DNA from: Acidiphilium acidophilum
Lineage (GTDB): Bacteria > Pseudomonadota > Alphaproteobacteria > Acetobacterales > Acetobacteraceae
DNA: 60,455 nt
Direction of reading: 5' to 3'
NCBI RefSeq assembly: GCF_033842475.1
Contig: NZ_JAWXYB010000006.1
Coordinates: forward strand, 1 to 60,455
The notes below the pieces were generated by a model that was given only the letters and a program-made list of their open reading frames with translations, was not told where the DNA came from and did no database searches. This document shows positions 16,699 through 24,789 of this stretch, piece after piece (position 1 is the stretch's first letter; each line of letters opens with the position of its first letter). The position numbers and the translations under genes were made by a program.

Positions 16699-16699
16699 G

Positions 16700-17302
16700 A
16701 TGGACGGTGATCACCGCCCTCTCACCGCCCCCCAGCGCCTCGACATCCTTGCCCTGCCCTCTCCCGACTGGCTCTACCATCACCTGACCATTCGCGGCTC
16801 GCCCGACGAGATCAGCCGATTCCGTCTCGCCGCGGCCGGTGCCGGCGTCGTGCCATGGGTGCGCGACTATGACGCGATGATCGAACGCCTGGTGACACTC
16901 ATGCTCCGCCCGCCGCGCACAGAGCGACGGCTTACCATCGCCGAAATGCGGTTGCTGGCCGGCAAAATGCGTGATCTGTTCTGGCAGGACGATCAGGCCG
17001 CATTGACGCACTATGACCGCAGCCGGTCATGCCCGTTCGATCTGCAACGGCTCGTTCCCGTGCCTTGGGCTATCCTCCGCCAAGGGGACGACGCGCCGGA
17101 CTCACTACGCTGGTTATGGGAACATTGGGGCACCACCTGGCAGCTCCGGCGCGTGCGCGACATCACCGCGACCTTTCGGGCCGATCCCGTGACCACACGC
17201 ATTTTTGAGTTCTGGTCCGCCGATTGGTCGCCCTGGCGGGCGATCACGACCATCGCCAACGCCTGGCCGGCACTGACGATCGCCCTCCGCCCGCTCTACT
17301 GA
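16700..17302 (+). CDS. Api92-like ferredoxin-fold protein
   Basis: Encodes 200 residues. The C-terminal half has the conserved layout of the Api92-like/DUF1281 group: PFDLQRLVPVPWA, then WLWEHWGTTWQL, then FEFWSADWSPWRAITTIANAWPALT. These proteins are found on phages and plasmids and their role is unclear. The ATG at 16700 lies 1 bp after the recombinase stop, so the pair is cotranscribed. A hairpin follows. Confidence 0.75.
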   Translation: MDGDHRPLTAPQRLDILALPSPDWLYHHLTIRGSPDEISRFRLAAAGAGVVPWVRDYDAMIERLVTLMLRPPRTERRLTIAEMRLLAGKMRDLFWQDDQAALTHYDRSRSCPFDLQRLVPVPWAILRQGDDAPDSLRWLWEHWGTTWQLRRVRDITATFRADPVTTRIFEFWSADWSPWRAITTIANAWPALTIALRPLY

Positions 17303-17347
17303 CTTTCCCTTGGAGTCAACCGCGCCGAAGGCGCGCGAAAAATACTG

Positions 17348-17373
17348 AACATTCCGGCTTACGCCGGAATGTT
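17348..17373. terminator. Hairpin, possibly bidirectional terminator
   Basis: AACATTCCGGC (17348-17358) and GCCGGAATGTT (17363-17373) form a perfect 11-bp stem with a 4-nt loop, followed by TTTCATTT on the plus strand and by A-rich sequence upstream. Confidence 0.65.
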
Positions 17374-17433
17374 TCATTTGCCGCGATCGGCCGCCAACCC
17401 TGCCTTAAGGCTAAAGGCGGTTTCTTATTTCCT

Positions 17434-17511
17434 CTTTTGCCGTTTTGCCGTATAGCCGGTTGTATGCTTTTGTTTGTTTGCCGTTTTGTCCCTTTATCGT
17501 GAGAGTGTCCG
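17434..17511 (+). promoter_or_regulatory. T-rich upstream element with TTTTGCCG repeats
   Basis: Contains CTTTTGCCGTTTTGCCG (17434-17451) and TTTGCCGTTTTGTCCCTTTAT (about 17476-17496) immediately before the small gene at 17512. The second motif recurs before the ribbon-helix-helix gene (near 19439), and shorter versions occur near 30731 and 57995. Probably a shared promoter or operator. Confidence 0.4.
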
Positions 17512-17712
17512 ATGCGACGTGCCAGTTACCGCCAGGCGGTGGAGTGGATTAGAGCGCGCCTGCCGAAGCCTATCGATCCCGTCACCATCAAACAGATGGA
17601 GCTTGCGATCTTCGTGGCCTTCCTATTCGATGTGCCTGCGGATCGAGTCGTGGCGGACGTTACACGTAGCCGCCTCCGCGACGCCGATCCCGTCGCGAAT
17701 CAGGACTCGTAG
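17512..17712 (+). CDS. Small hypothetical protein
   Basis: Encodes 66 residues (MRRASYRQAVEWIRARLPKP...), with a hydrophobic middle (MELAIFVAFLFDVPADRVVADV) that looks like a folded helix rather than a membrane span. Weak GAGAG ribosome-binding site. It is the only small gene between the T-rich element and repC; there is no repA or repB. Family unknown. Confidence 0.5.
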   Translation: MRRASYRQAVEWIRARLPKPIDPVTIKQMELAIFVAFLFDVPADRVVADVTRSRLRDADPVANQDS

Positions 17713-17904
17713 ATGCCATCGCTTAGATACAATGGCCAAAGACGAAAGCGGCTTAGATCAACGGGTTGGACCGTTTCTCTCGACTGCTGCCATACAATGG
17801 GCTGGACGCGGCGATGATTTTGTCTCAAGGTGCGCGATACGCGCGACTCTTGCGCAACTTAACCGAGCAGGAAGGAGATTCGAGTAGGTTTATCCCATAA
17901 ACGA

Positions 17905-17979
17905 CAAAGCCCGGATTGAGGAAGCAACCTCAAACCCGGACCCGTCAAAATAGCAAAACTGGGTAAACCACCACTCGCA
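17905..17979 (-). ncRNA. Candidate counter-transcribed RNA controlling repC
   Basis: On the minus strand TTGCAA (18014-18009) and GATAAA (17991-17986) are exactly 17 bp apart and would start a transcript near 17979. About 40 nt later comes a hairpin with arms TTGAGG/CCTCAA extended by CCGG/CCGG (17911-17939), followed by CTTTGTCGTTT, a fair intrinsic terminator. This promoter, short RNA and terminator antisense to the repC leader is the known copy-control/incompatibility arrangement in repABC and repC plasmids. A second hairpin (GGTAAACC/GGTTTATCC, 17962-17992) could be the regulated structure in the mRNA. Confidence 0.6.
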
Positions 17980-18104
17980 AGGCGGTTTATCCTACATCTC
18001 AGTTCCTTTTGCAAGACCCTTCTTGCCACGGGGATGCTTTTGCTAAATTTCTCGGTTCCGAGCGTCACGCTTCCTCCACCCGGTTCACCTCAAAGGAGAA
18101 CACC

Positions 18105-19427
18105 GTGGAGATACAAACAGGGTCATCGACCCTCATCCGAAAATCGAGCACGCGGCGGCTGACCCCGCGTATGATCCCCGGCGACCAGATCGCAACATCC
18201 TTCACAGGAACGGATGCTGCGCCGGCTGCGATCCTGGGCGCGTTCAAAGCGGCTGCGCCGCATATGGGTATAGGCCCGCGCATTGTTCACGCGATCGACT
18301 GGCTGTTTCGGTTCACCCAGCCGCAGGATTGGCGGGAGGGCTCGCGCCCCATCGTATGGCCGAGCGCCGCGCTACAAGCCCAAGAGCTTTGCATTACGCC
18401 CACTCATGCGAAGCGCCTTAACCGGCATCTCGCCGAGCTGGGCTTAATCGTGATGAAGGACAGCCCGAACGGCAAGCGTTACGGGCGGCGCTTTCCCGCC
18501 AAGACCGGCCGCATCATCGAGGCATATGGTTTCGACCTGTCGCCGCTAGCGGTTCGCATGGCCGAATTTATCGCGGCGGCCGAGACTGGCCGCGCTGAAC
18601 GAGCGGCCATCGCTCAGCTACGCCGCCGGGCGTCGATCGCAAGGAACAGCCTGCGGCAGACGTTCGAGACCTATCGGGAACAGGAGATCAATGATCCAGA
18701 GATCCCCGCCCTCAAAACCGCGTTCGAGCAAACCGCCAAGCGACTGCGCGACCTGGACACGGCCGACAAGACAGCGCCTATCGTCGCCGAGCTGGAATCG
18801 CTTGCCGCTACCGCCCGCGCTGCCCTGGAAATTAGCCTGAGACATGGCGAGAGCCTGCCAGCGGACGCACAAGCTCTTGTGAATATGTCCCCCAAGGGGC
18901 ACCAAAATGTGCCCCACCAATACAGCTACAAACCAACCTTAAATCCTATTGAGGATACAGTAACGGCATTGGAAAGCAGTAGCGGCCTTCCGGCGCTGGG
19001 GGCCAAGCCAACCGATCACGCTGGCGAAGCCCAACCGAGAAAAGAAACCCCGACCCGAACGGACAGTGGATCGTGTGGCACAGTGACGCCGGACGAAATT
19101 GTCCGGCTTGCCCCCAAACTCCGGCCCTATCTGACGAGCGCTGCCCCGCGCTGGCCGGATTTGGTCGAGGCGGCCGACTGGCTGCGGCATGACCTTGGCG
19201 TATCAAAACCTCTATGGGGAGATGCGTGCCTCACCATCGGCCGGGAGCGGGCGGCTATCGCGCTGGCAATCGTTTCAGCCAAACCAGCCGGGCACTTCAA
19301 AAGCGGCCCAGCCGGATACTTCCACGGGATGATCGCCAAAGCGAAAGCGGGTGAACTCAATCTCGATCGAACGATTTGGGCGCTCCGGCGGCAGAAACCG
19401 AAATCACCGAGCGCACAATGCCAATAA
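18105..19427 (+). CDS. repC: Replication initiator RepC
   Basis: A 440-residue RepC of the repABC-type family. Residues 83-130 form the winged-helix DNA-binding part, with RLNRHLAELGLI...DSPNGKRYGRR, followed by a conserved GFDLSPLAVR segment. A coiled middle (about 165-270) and a C-terminal domain with WLRHDLGVSKPLWGDAC and SKPAGHFKSGPAGYFHGM-like sequence follow. The start is GTG 18105, 7 nt after AAAGGAG; no ATG is better placed. RepA and RepB genes are absent upstream, so this is a stand-alone repC. Expression is probably limited by the antisense RNA in its leader. In this family the origin lies inside repC. Confidence 0.93.
   Translation: MEIQTGSSTLIRKSSTRRLTPRMIPGDQIATSFTGTDAAPAAILGAFKAAAPHMGIGPRIVHAIDWLFRFTQPQDWREGSRPIVWPSAALQAQELCITPTHAKRLNRHLAELGLIVMKDSPNGKRYGRRFPAKTGRIIEAYGFDLSPLAVRMAEFIAAAETGRAERAAIAQLRRRASIARNSLRQTFETYREQEINDPEIPALKTAFEQTAKRLRDLDTADKTAPIVAELESLAATARAALEISLRHGESLPADAQALVNMSPKGHQNVPHQYSYKPTLNPIEDTVTALESSSGLPALGAKPTDHAGEAQPRKETPTRTDSGSCGTVTPDEIVRLAPKLRPYLTSAAPRWPDLVEAADWLRHDLGVSKPLWGDACLTIGRERAAIALAIVSAKPAGHFKSGPAGYFHGMIAKAKAGELNLDRTIWALRRQKPKSPSAQCQ
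18895..18970 (+). other. Candidate oriV segment inside repC
   Basis: A relatively AT-rich patch (around AACCTTAAATCC and GAGGATACAG, 18925-18965) interrupts the GC-rich repC gene. RepABC-family origins lie within repC in an AT-rich stretch, so this is the best candidate visible. It is inferred from position and composition only. Confidence 0.35.
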
Positions 19428-19509
19428 GTCCCTTTGTCTTTTTGCCGGTTTTCCCTTTATTATGCCAACGGTTGCTGGTAATATCCCCGCGATGCTGAAT
19501 GAGGTTAAT

Positions 19510-19728
19510 ATGGCCAGACGCCCCGCCGCTCCCGTTGACGCACCGCCAGAACCCGCGCCGGCTGTAGGTGGGCGAAAGACGAAACCCAATGATGTCGCGA
19601 TGATCCGCGTCAATCTGCCGCCTGAGATTCATCGCAAACTTTGGCAAATTCGGATCGACACGCGGCAGAGCATCCAGCAGATCGTCACGGACATTCTCAC
19701 CGAAAAGCTCGCGGAGATGGATAAATGA
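19510..19728 (+). CDS. Ribbon-helix-helix protein
   Basis: Encodes 72 residues from ATG 19510, with GAGG 5 nt upstream. A proline-rich N-terminus precedes MIRVNLPPEIHRKLWQIRID and QSIQQIVTDILTEKL, the strand-helix-helix pattern of Arc/MetJ/ParG-like proteins. It overlaps the next gene by 4 bp (ATGA). Lying directly after repC, it may regulate replication or serve as a second centromere-binding protein. The paired palindromes at 19731-19768 are a possible target. Confidence 0.78.
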   Translation: MARRPAAPVDAPPEPAPAVGGRKTKPNDVAMIRVNLPPEIHRKLWQIRIDTRQSIQQIVTDILTEKLAEMDK

Positions 19729-20135
19729 TCGTTTCCGGAAACAGCGCACATTCTCCGTTTCCGGAAACGGCGCAGCCGATACCCGCTTGTTCAACCGAGC
19801 GGGTCCGACGCTACCGCGCAACCCGCGCGGCCGTCCGCGTTGAGGTTGAAGTGCCGACGCCAGATGATGCTCTGGCGGTCAAGCGATTTGCCCGGCAGCG
19901 CCGCGAGGCGGCTGCTCATCCCGCGCCGGCGACACCGGCGGCACATTCAAACAGTGCCAACCTCACACTCCTGATTGACGAACTGACTCCGGCCGCCCGA
20001 GCGGCGGTAGAAACATTCGTGCAAGCACTGGCTGCGGCAGCGGATCGCGACTTGATCGAACGGGCAGGGCGGGTTGCCGCAAACTATGAGGATGCCGTGC
20101 GACGCTCATCGCATGGCCGCAAAGTCGCCGCCTGA
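19725..20135 (+). CDS. Hypothetical protein coupled to RHH gene
   Basis: Encodes 136 residues. The start overlaps the RHH stop. An Arg/Ala-rich middle (RYRATRAAVRVEVEVPTPDD) and a helical C-terminus (LTPAARAAVETFVQALAAAA) are visible. I recognise no family. The first 15 codons contain two perfect 12-bp palindromes, so part of the N-terminal coding sequence may double as an operator. Confidence 0.62.
   Translation: MIVSGNSAHSPFPETAQPIPACSTERVRRYRATRAAVRVEVEVPTPDDALAVKRFARQRREAAAHPAPATPAAHSNSANLTLLIDELTPAARAAVETFVQALAAAADRDLIERAGRVAANYEDAVRRSSHGRKVAA
19731..19768 (+). promoter_or_regulatory. Paired 12-bp palindromes
   Basis: GTTTCCGGAAAC occurs twice, at 19731-19742 and 19757-19768, centres 26 bp apart (2.5 helical turns). 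Two perfect copies so close together are unlikely by chance and suggest a binding site for a dimeric protein. Confidence 0.5.
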
Positions 20136-20430
20136 ACCCATGGGCATTTGCCGGCGGCTCCACCTGGAAGCGCGCGATCCAGGACGGAATTGTTTTCGAC
20201 AATGGCAGCTTGATGCCCAGCGCGATTTGTTCGGCAGCTACCTAGTGCAGATTACCTATGGTAGAATCGGCGCGCACGGCCGGACCATTACCAGGTCATT
20301 CAGCGATCCAAGGGAAGCTGCGCGCTATATCAGAGCCGCAGTTGCGAGGCGCCGATCCTCGCCGCGCCGCATCGGCATATCATACCGGGTTTTAGTCGAT
20401 GAAGAATGGGCGGAAGGGCCGGGCGACTAA
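20113..20430 (+). CDS. WGR-domain protein
   Basis: Encodes 105 residues from ATG 20113 (alternative ATG 20140). The core RNCFRQWQLDAQRDLFGSYL and TYGRIGAHGRTITRSF followed by helix EAARYIRAAVARR matches the WGR domain, a nucleic-acid-associated fold found in PARPs, MolR and many small bacterial plasmid proteins. It overlaps the upstream gene out of frame and ends 4 bp into the convergent traM-like gene. Stand-alone function is not known. Confidence 0.78.
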   Translation: MAAKSPPEPMGICRRLHLEARDPGRNCFRQWQLDAQRDLFGSYLVQITYGRIGAHGRTITRSFSDPREAARYIRAAVARRRSSPRRIGISYRVLVDEEWAEGPGD

Positions 20431-20933
20431 ACGAACCGGCCTATCGCGATGCCCGCCACCAGAACCGCCAGCCCGGCCCATGTCCCATAGACGAGATATT
20501 CAACCCGACGAACAACACGGCTGAATTGTTCAATTTGATCGAGCGTGCGCTCGCCTACGGCTTGCGCCGATCCCTGGACGGCGCCGCTCATGAGTGCAAC
20601 GCCGTCTTTCGAGGCAGCGAGAATATTTTCCTCGATCATTTCCGACAGCTCATTAGCTCGACCGCCGAACGTCGCATCATGCTGTTGCAGAAGAAGAACT
20701 ACCTCCCGATGAGCGGCTTGCGCGGCCGATGAAGCGGCAATGTCCGCGATTCGCCGGACCATCGTTTCAAGGATTTTTTCATTAAGCACCACCAGCTCAA
20801 CAAGCGGGTCTGTGACCCGCATCTTGACCCCGGACAGACGAATGACATCCGAGGCCAGCGCCTTAATATCGACCTCGATCGCCCGCTTTGGCGATGCACC
20901 TGCTTGACTATCCATCATACTTTGAACGACCAA
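20427..20933 (-). CDS. traM: TraM-like conjugal transfer protein
   Basis: Encodes 168 residues. It is called TraM from its place as third gene of the IncP-like traK-traL-traM operon and from its architecture: a helical cytoplasmic N-terminus with DPLVELVVLNEKILETMVRR and one C-terminal membrane helix (about 145-166, YGTWAGLAVLVAGIAIGRFV). The start overlaps the traL end by 19 bp. It helps transfer in IncP plasmids by an unclear mechanism. The symbol rests mainly on synteny. Confidence 0.7.
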   Translation of the reverse strand: MVVQSMMDSQAGASPKRAIEVDIKALASDVIRLSGVKMRVTDPLVELVVLNEKILETMVRRIADIAASSAAQAAHREVVLLLQQHDATFGGRANELSEMIEENILAASKDGVALMSGAVQGSAQAVGERTLDQIEQFSRVVRRVEYLVYGTWAGLAVLVAGIAIGRFV

Positions 20934-21754
20934 AGTTTATCGAAATAGTCCCGTTGAACGAGCGTGAACCTTTGGCGCTGTAATATATTAAAGGGCGTCC
21001 CAATGCCCGGCCGGCTTTCACCCGTGATGGCCTCGTTAAAACTCATCCGGAGCTGCCGCATTTCCTGAATATCCCGGTCGAACAGATCCCCCCAGGATTC
21101 GGGCATATCGATGACCGAGGAAACACGCGCTTGCACCGCTTTGTAGCCGTCAGATTCAGTGAAGGGAACACCGTTGAGGGCAACGGGTGCCCTGTATTGG
21201 TTCAGCCAGAGCACAATCCGCGTGCTCTCCGGCGTTGTGTCAACGACGCGAGCAAAGCCCGCGGCTGTTTCTGCCATCGCATCTCCGCCGACGACAATTG
21301 AATGAACGACGACCTGCTTTCCCAACTTAGCAAGATTCTTAAAAGCATCTTGCCGCTCAAGATATCGCATCAAGGCGACGAATGTAGTAGAGCCACTATC
21401 GACCACAGCACTTACGCCTGGGTCCATTAATTCCAGCAATAATTCATCGAACGCCGGTTCATTAAGTTTTCCATCCACAACTATCGGCATACGCTTCGCG
21501 CCAAATGCCTTGTAGCTGGAAAATGTTGGATTCACCGGGTCAGTGTCATAGCAGCGCAGGTCGGTGAATTTATCTTGAAAATACTCGGCCAACAATGTTG
21601 CAACAAACGACTTTCCAACGCCGCCCTTACCCTGCAAAACTAGGTGAATCTCATTTGTCCTCTTTTCGATCTTTTGGGGGATACCAGCGATCGAGGGTGG
21701 ATTCGAGGTTTCCGAAGTCGGTGAACTTTCGAGGCTGATATTCGCTGCTTTCAT
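20915..21754 (-). CDS. traL: TraL-like ATPase
   Basis: A 279-residue ParA-like ATPase closely resembling IncP TraL: IHLVLQGKGGVGKSFVATLLAEY (P-loop 42-49), YDTDPVNPTFSSYKA, VVDSGSTTFVALMRYL, VVGGDAMAETAAGFA, and ending RQRFTLVQRDYFDKLW. The P-loop has the variant GKGGVGKS. The only good start (ATG 21754) makes the gene overlap traK by 104 bp in another frame, adding about 33 poorly conserved residues before the family start. Likely a relaxosome or coupling accessory factor. Confidence 0.9.
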   Translation of the reverse strand: MKAANISLESSPTSETSNPPSIAGIPQKIEKRTNEIHLVLQGKGGVGKSFVATLLAEYFQDKFTDLRCYDTDPVNPTFSSYKAFGAKRMPIVVDGKLNEPAFDELLLELMDPGVSAVVDSGSTTFVALMRYLERQDAFKNLAKLGKQVVVHSIVVGGDAMAETAAGFARVVDTTPESTRIVLWLNQYRAPVALNGVPFTESDGYKAVQARVSSVIDMPESWGDLFDRDIQEMRQLRMSFNEAITGESRPGIGTPFNILQRQRFTLVQRDYFDKLWSFKV

Positions 21755-22040
21755 GAGGCTCTATCCTTTCAGGGGGTGGCGCTGGGGCCGAAGCATCCGG
21801 CAAAGGTGACGGATAAGTTGGATTGCTTGGCCGGGTTTCCGGGGCTGGGTTGACCTTCGCCGACACCCGCCCGCCCCGAGAACCGGCTTTGCCGGTAATT
21901 TCACGGGCCACAAACCGGCGGAACCACTCGTAGCCGGACGGGATGCGGTCTTTCAGCTCGTCGTAGATCATAATCACAGGCTTCTGAGCCGCCAGCCCAG
22001 CTTCAATTTCTGGCCGTAACGCATGAAGCGCGACCTTCAT
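21651..22040 (-). CDS. traK: TraK-like oriT-binding protein
   Basis: Encodes 129 residues from ATG 22040, with AAAGGGAG just upstream; length close to IncP TraK (about 134). The N-terminus (LRPEIEAGLAAQKPVIMIYDELKD) followed by SGYEWFRRFV resembles TraK, which wraps oriT DNA by binding phased repeats beside nic. Such repeats lie directly upstream (22130-22229). The C-terminus is proline-rich and its last 104 bp also encode the N-terminus of TraL. The frame stays open upstream through the repeats but that part is unlikely to be protein. Confidence 0.82.
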   Translation of the reverse strand: MKVALHALRPEIEAGLAAQKPVIMIYDELKDRIPSGYEWFRRFVAREITGKAGSRGGRVSAKVNPAPETRPSNPTYPSPLPDASAPAPPPERIEPHESSEYQPRKFTDFGNLESTLDRWYPPKDRKEDK

Positions 22041-22411
22041 TGCTCCCTTTCGGGGTTTTGAAGCGGAATTTTTCACAAGATTTCTATACCTGACGGCGAC
22101 CTGGAAGCGCAATGGCAATCTTTGCCACCATCGTTGGATATCCTTTGATATCGTTGGTTTTCGTTCGCTGATCGCTGTTATTGGTTGGATATAATACGTC
22201 GATCGTTGGTTATCGTTGGATATCGTTCGTTTTGCTTCTCGCCCAACGAAAACCAAACCATAGACCATCAATATCCTCACAATCTCCACCTTGGAGTAGC
22301 AGGCAAGATGGGTGTTTGTCATGACAAACACGATGGGCTACACCTTACTCGCCTGCGGCTCGACGGGCAAGAAACTGGCGCGCCGCGCCAGTTGGAAAGG
22401 AGATGACACCA
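22041..22411. other. oriT: Origin of transfer (oriT), IncP-like layout
   Basis: The gap between divergent traK and traJ has the IncP order. Next to traJ is a perfect 20-bp palindrome GTGTTTGTCATGACAAACAC (22312-22331), the TraJ-type site. Next comes minus-strand ATCTTG^CC (22309-22302), comparable to the IncP nic ATCCTG^CC and placing nic between 22304 and 22303. Then an array of ATCGTTGG-like sites (22130-22229) lies on the traK side. Outer GCAGGC/GCCTGC arms also flank the palindrome. Layout is directly seen; the nick position is inferred by comparison with RP4. Confidence 0.82.
22130..22229. repeat. Phased ATCGTTGG repeats at oriT
   Basis: ATCGTTGG or close variants start at 22130, 22150, 22160, 22171, 22181, 22202, 22212 and 22222, nearly all at 10-bp or 20-bp steps, so the sites lie on one helical face. 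Position next to nic on the traK side suggests they bind TraK and bend oriT DNA. Confidence 0.75.
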
Positions 22412-22774
22412 ATGAAGCGGCCCGGCGTGCGGCGACCCCGAGAGGCAAAAGAGGGCCGGACGGTGAAGGTCGAAACGCGCTGCACGCCAAGCGAGCGTGA
22501 CGCGATACGCGCCCGCGCCGCCTCCGTTGAGATGCGCTTGAGCGATTATCTGCGCGCCGCCGCCCTACACAGCGAGATCCGGTCCAAGGCCGACAAGCAC
22601 GCTGTTCGAGCGCTGGCCGGGTTCACGGGCGAACTAGGGCGGCTGGGGGGACTGTTGAAACTCTGGCTATTGGAGCGTCGGGGCGATGGGGCCTCGGCGA
22701 TCAAGGTCGATCACGTCCTGGACCAGATTTCAGCGACGATCACGCGCATGGACGAGGAAATGGAGCGTCTATGA
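22412..22774 (+). CDS. traJ: TraJ relaxosome protein
   Basis: Encodes 120 residues from ATG 22412, 9 nt after GGAG; ATG 22403 is too close to that site. The RHH-type core (VKVETRCTPSERDAIRARAA followed by SVEMRLSDYLRAAAL) and the strongly conserved GELGRLGGLLKLWL match IncP TraJ/MobC-type proteins, which bind the palindrome beside nic and recruit the relaxase. The stop overlaps the traI start (ATGA). Confidence 0.92.
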   Translation: MKRPGVRRPREAKEGRTVKVETRCTPSERDAIRARAASVEMRLSDYLRAAALHSEIRSKADKHAVRALAGFTGELGRLGGLLKLWLLERRGDGASAIKVDHVLDQISATITRMDEEMERL

Positions 22775-24789
22775 TCGTCCGGCGCGTCCCTCCCAAGGCA
22801 ACACGGGCCGGCGGCTTCCGCCGGCTGGGGCAGTATGTCATCGCCCCTGTTGTGCCAGGCAGCGCGCCCGAGCCGGAAAGCGGTGTGGACGCGCTCGGCT
22901 CCTACATTGCCGATCAAGGCCGACACGCCGACCGCGTTGAGTGGACGCGGGTTACGAACTGCCAGGCGGCAACCGTCCGGGGTGCCATATCGGAGATCGA
23001 TGCAACGCAAGCCCTGAATACCCGCTCAAAGGCCGACCCAAATTATCACCTGGTCATCGCGTTTCCGCCCGGCGAGACGCCGACGCGCGAGCAGATCGAG
23101 GATATCGAGGATACGCTGGTCCGGGGGCTCGGCCTCGGCGATCACCAGCGCATTTCCGCCCTACACAGTGACAAAGCGCATCTGCATCTGCATGTGGCGA
23201 TCAATCTGATCCATCCGGAGACGTTCAAGGCCGCGAAGATTTTCCGCGACCACACGACGCTCGCCCAGTTGGCGGCGGGCCTTGAGGTGAAGCACGGCCT
23301 GGAACGGACAAGCCATGAAATTCCCAACGATAGGACCGGCCGGACACCAGAGGCCGCGAAAACCATGGAAACCCACACGGCTCAGGAGCCGTTCGTCGCC
23401 TGGGTCCGCCGTGTCGCCGGAGACGCGCTGATCGCGGCGGGCGCAGGTGACGGCGGATGGAAATCACTGCACGAAACTGCCGCCCGCTACGGGCTTGAAA
23501 TCCGGCCGCGTGGCGCCGGGCTGGTCATAGGCAAGACTGGCGAACCAGCCCTGATGATGAAGGCCAGCGACCTCGACAGATCGCTGGCCTTCAAGCGCCT
23601 GGTGGATCGGTTTGGGGCGTTTGAGCCCGCCTCCGCCGACGTGCGCCGCATTGTGCCCGAGGCCGAATATGTGCGGACGGTTCCGCCCGAGAAACGGGAG
23701 GATCAAACGCTGTGGTCTCGCTATGCCGAGCAGCGCGATCGCGCCCTGCATGATCGCGGGCTGGCGATTGCTGACATTAACGCAGCGGATCGACGGTATC
23801 GCGACGCGGTATCAGCCCACTACGCTGCCAAGTTCGCCGAGATCAAACGCCTCAAATTGACCATGGGGATCGACCCCCGCATTCGATATGATGCCCTGAA
23901 AAGGGAGCAGGCCAGCGTGCTGCGCCGGCATCATGAGGCCACTACGGCGAAGCGGGAGACGACGCGGAGGGCGCACGTCATTCTGAGCTGGCCCGATTGG
24001 CTGCGGCGACAAGCAGAAATGGGCGAGGCCGCCGCGGTTAATGCTCTGCGGTCTATGGCGACGAAACAGGAGCGGTTCACCGATACGCTGGTCCGTAATC
24101 CTGCCAATGCCGCAAAGACCGTCACCGCGCTTGGCGTGAAGCCGAAAATGTCCCGGAATGGCGACGCCACTTATCGGTTGCCTGATGGTGGTGCCGTCGT
24201 GGACAAAAAGGACGGGCTTACCATGCCAAGCCTGTCACGCGCTGCTGCCATACTCGTCCTGGAAATGGCGCGCGATCGAGCCGAGGGGGCGCCGCTCGTG
24301 GTGGACGGCGATGCCGCACAAAAACGGGCCTTGCTCGATGCTGCCGTCCAGGGGCGGTTCGATGTTCGGTTCGCCGATGCTGCCATGGAAGCCGAGCGTG
24401 ACCGCCGGGTTCGCGAGCTGGACGAGGAGCAGGGATACACCGAACCAGACCGGCGCCGGCAGACGTTGGCGATGTTCATCGCCAACCGCAACGCATGGCC
24501 GACGCCTGGCGATACGACCTTCTATCGTCCATTAGCTGAAACCGATGCCGGAGATGCAACCCTTGTAGCCACGGTTCGGCTACGAGGGGTTGATGTTGCA
24601 GTCTGGCGCCAGGGCGATGAGACCTTGGTTCAGGATATCAGTGGACAACCGGGCGCCATCGCTTATACGCTATTGCCCGGCGATCGGGCGGACATAGCGG
24701 CGATCCGTTCGGAAGAGCCTCATGGTCTGGACATCGAGACAGCTAAACCCGTCGAACGTGGCCGTGACACCGATATGGAGATTGATTGA
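22771..24789 (+). CDS. traI: TraI relaxase (MOBP)
   Basis: A 672-residue relaxase. Tyr22 (LGQYV) aligns with the nicking Tyr22 of RP4 TraI, and the metal/His motif HSDKAHLHLHVAIN spans 132-145. After the nuclease domain (about 1-270) comes a charged helical region and an LPD7-like domain (about 465-560, GDATYRLPDGGAVVDKKDG). There is no primase or helicase domain; priming is probably supplied by TraC. It cleaves oriT, stays on the 5' end and is exported with the strand. The stop overlaps the TraG start. Confidence 0.95.
   Translation: MIVRRVPPKATRAGGFRRLGQYVIAPVVPGSAPEPESGVDALGSYIADQGRHADRVEWTRVTNCQAATVRGAISEIDATQALNTRSKADPNYHLVIAFPPGETPTREQIEDIEDTLVRGLGLGDHQRISALHSDKAHLHLHVAINLIHPETFKAAKIFRDHTTLAQLAAGLEVKHGLERTSHEIPNDRTGRTPEAAKTMETHTAQEPFVAWVRRVAGDALIAAGAGDGGWKSLHETAARYGLEIRPRGAGLVIGKTGEPALMMKASDLDRSLAFKRLVDRFGAFEPASADVRRIVPEAEYVRTVPPEKREDQTLWSRYAEQRDRALHDRGLAIADINAADRRYRDAVSAHYAAKFAEIKRLKLTMGIDPRIRYDALKREQASVLRRHHEATTAKRETTRRAHVILSWPDWLRRQAEMGEAAAVNALRSMATKQERFTDTLVRNPANAAKTVTALGVKPKMSRNGDATYRLPDGGAVVDKKDGLTMPSLSRAAAILVLEMARDRAEGAPLVVDGDAAQKRALLDAAVQGRFDVRFADAAMEAERDRRVRELDEEQGYTEPDRRRQTLAMFIANRNAWPTPGDTTFYRPLAETDAGDATLVATVRLRGVDVAVWRQGDETLVQDISGQPGAIAYTLLPGDRADIAAIRSEEPHGLDIETAKPVERGRDTDMEID

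Noticed and set aside
16460-16699. N-terminal extension of the 16700-17302 gene into the recombinase
   Set aside because: The upstream frame lies wholly within the recombinase gene, and ATG 16700 sits 1 bp after its stop, a normal operon spacing.
17474-17887. 137-codon frame overlapping the 17512 gene and the repC leader
   Set aside because: It has no ribosome-binding site and runs through the hairpin region expected to be regulatory.
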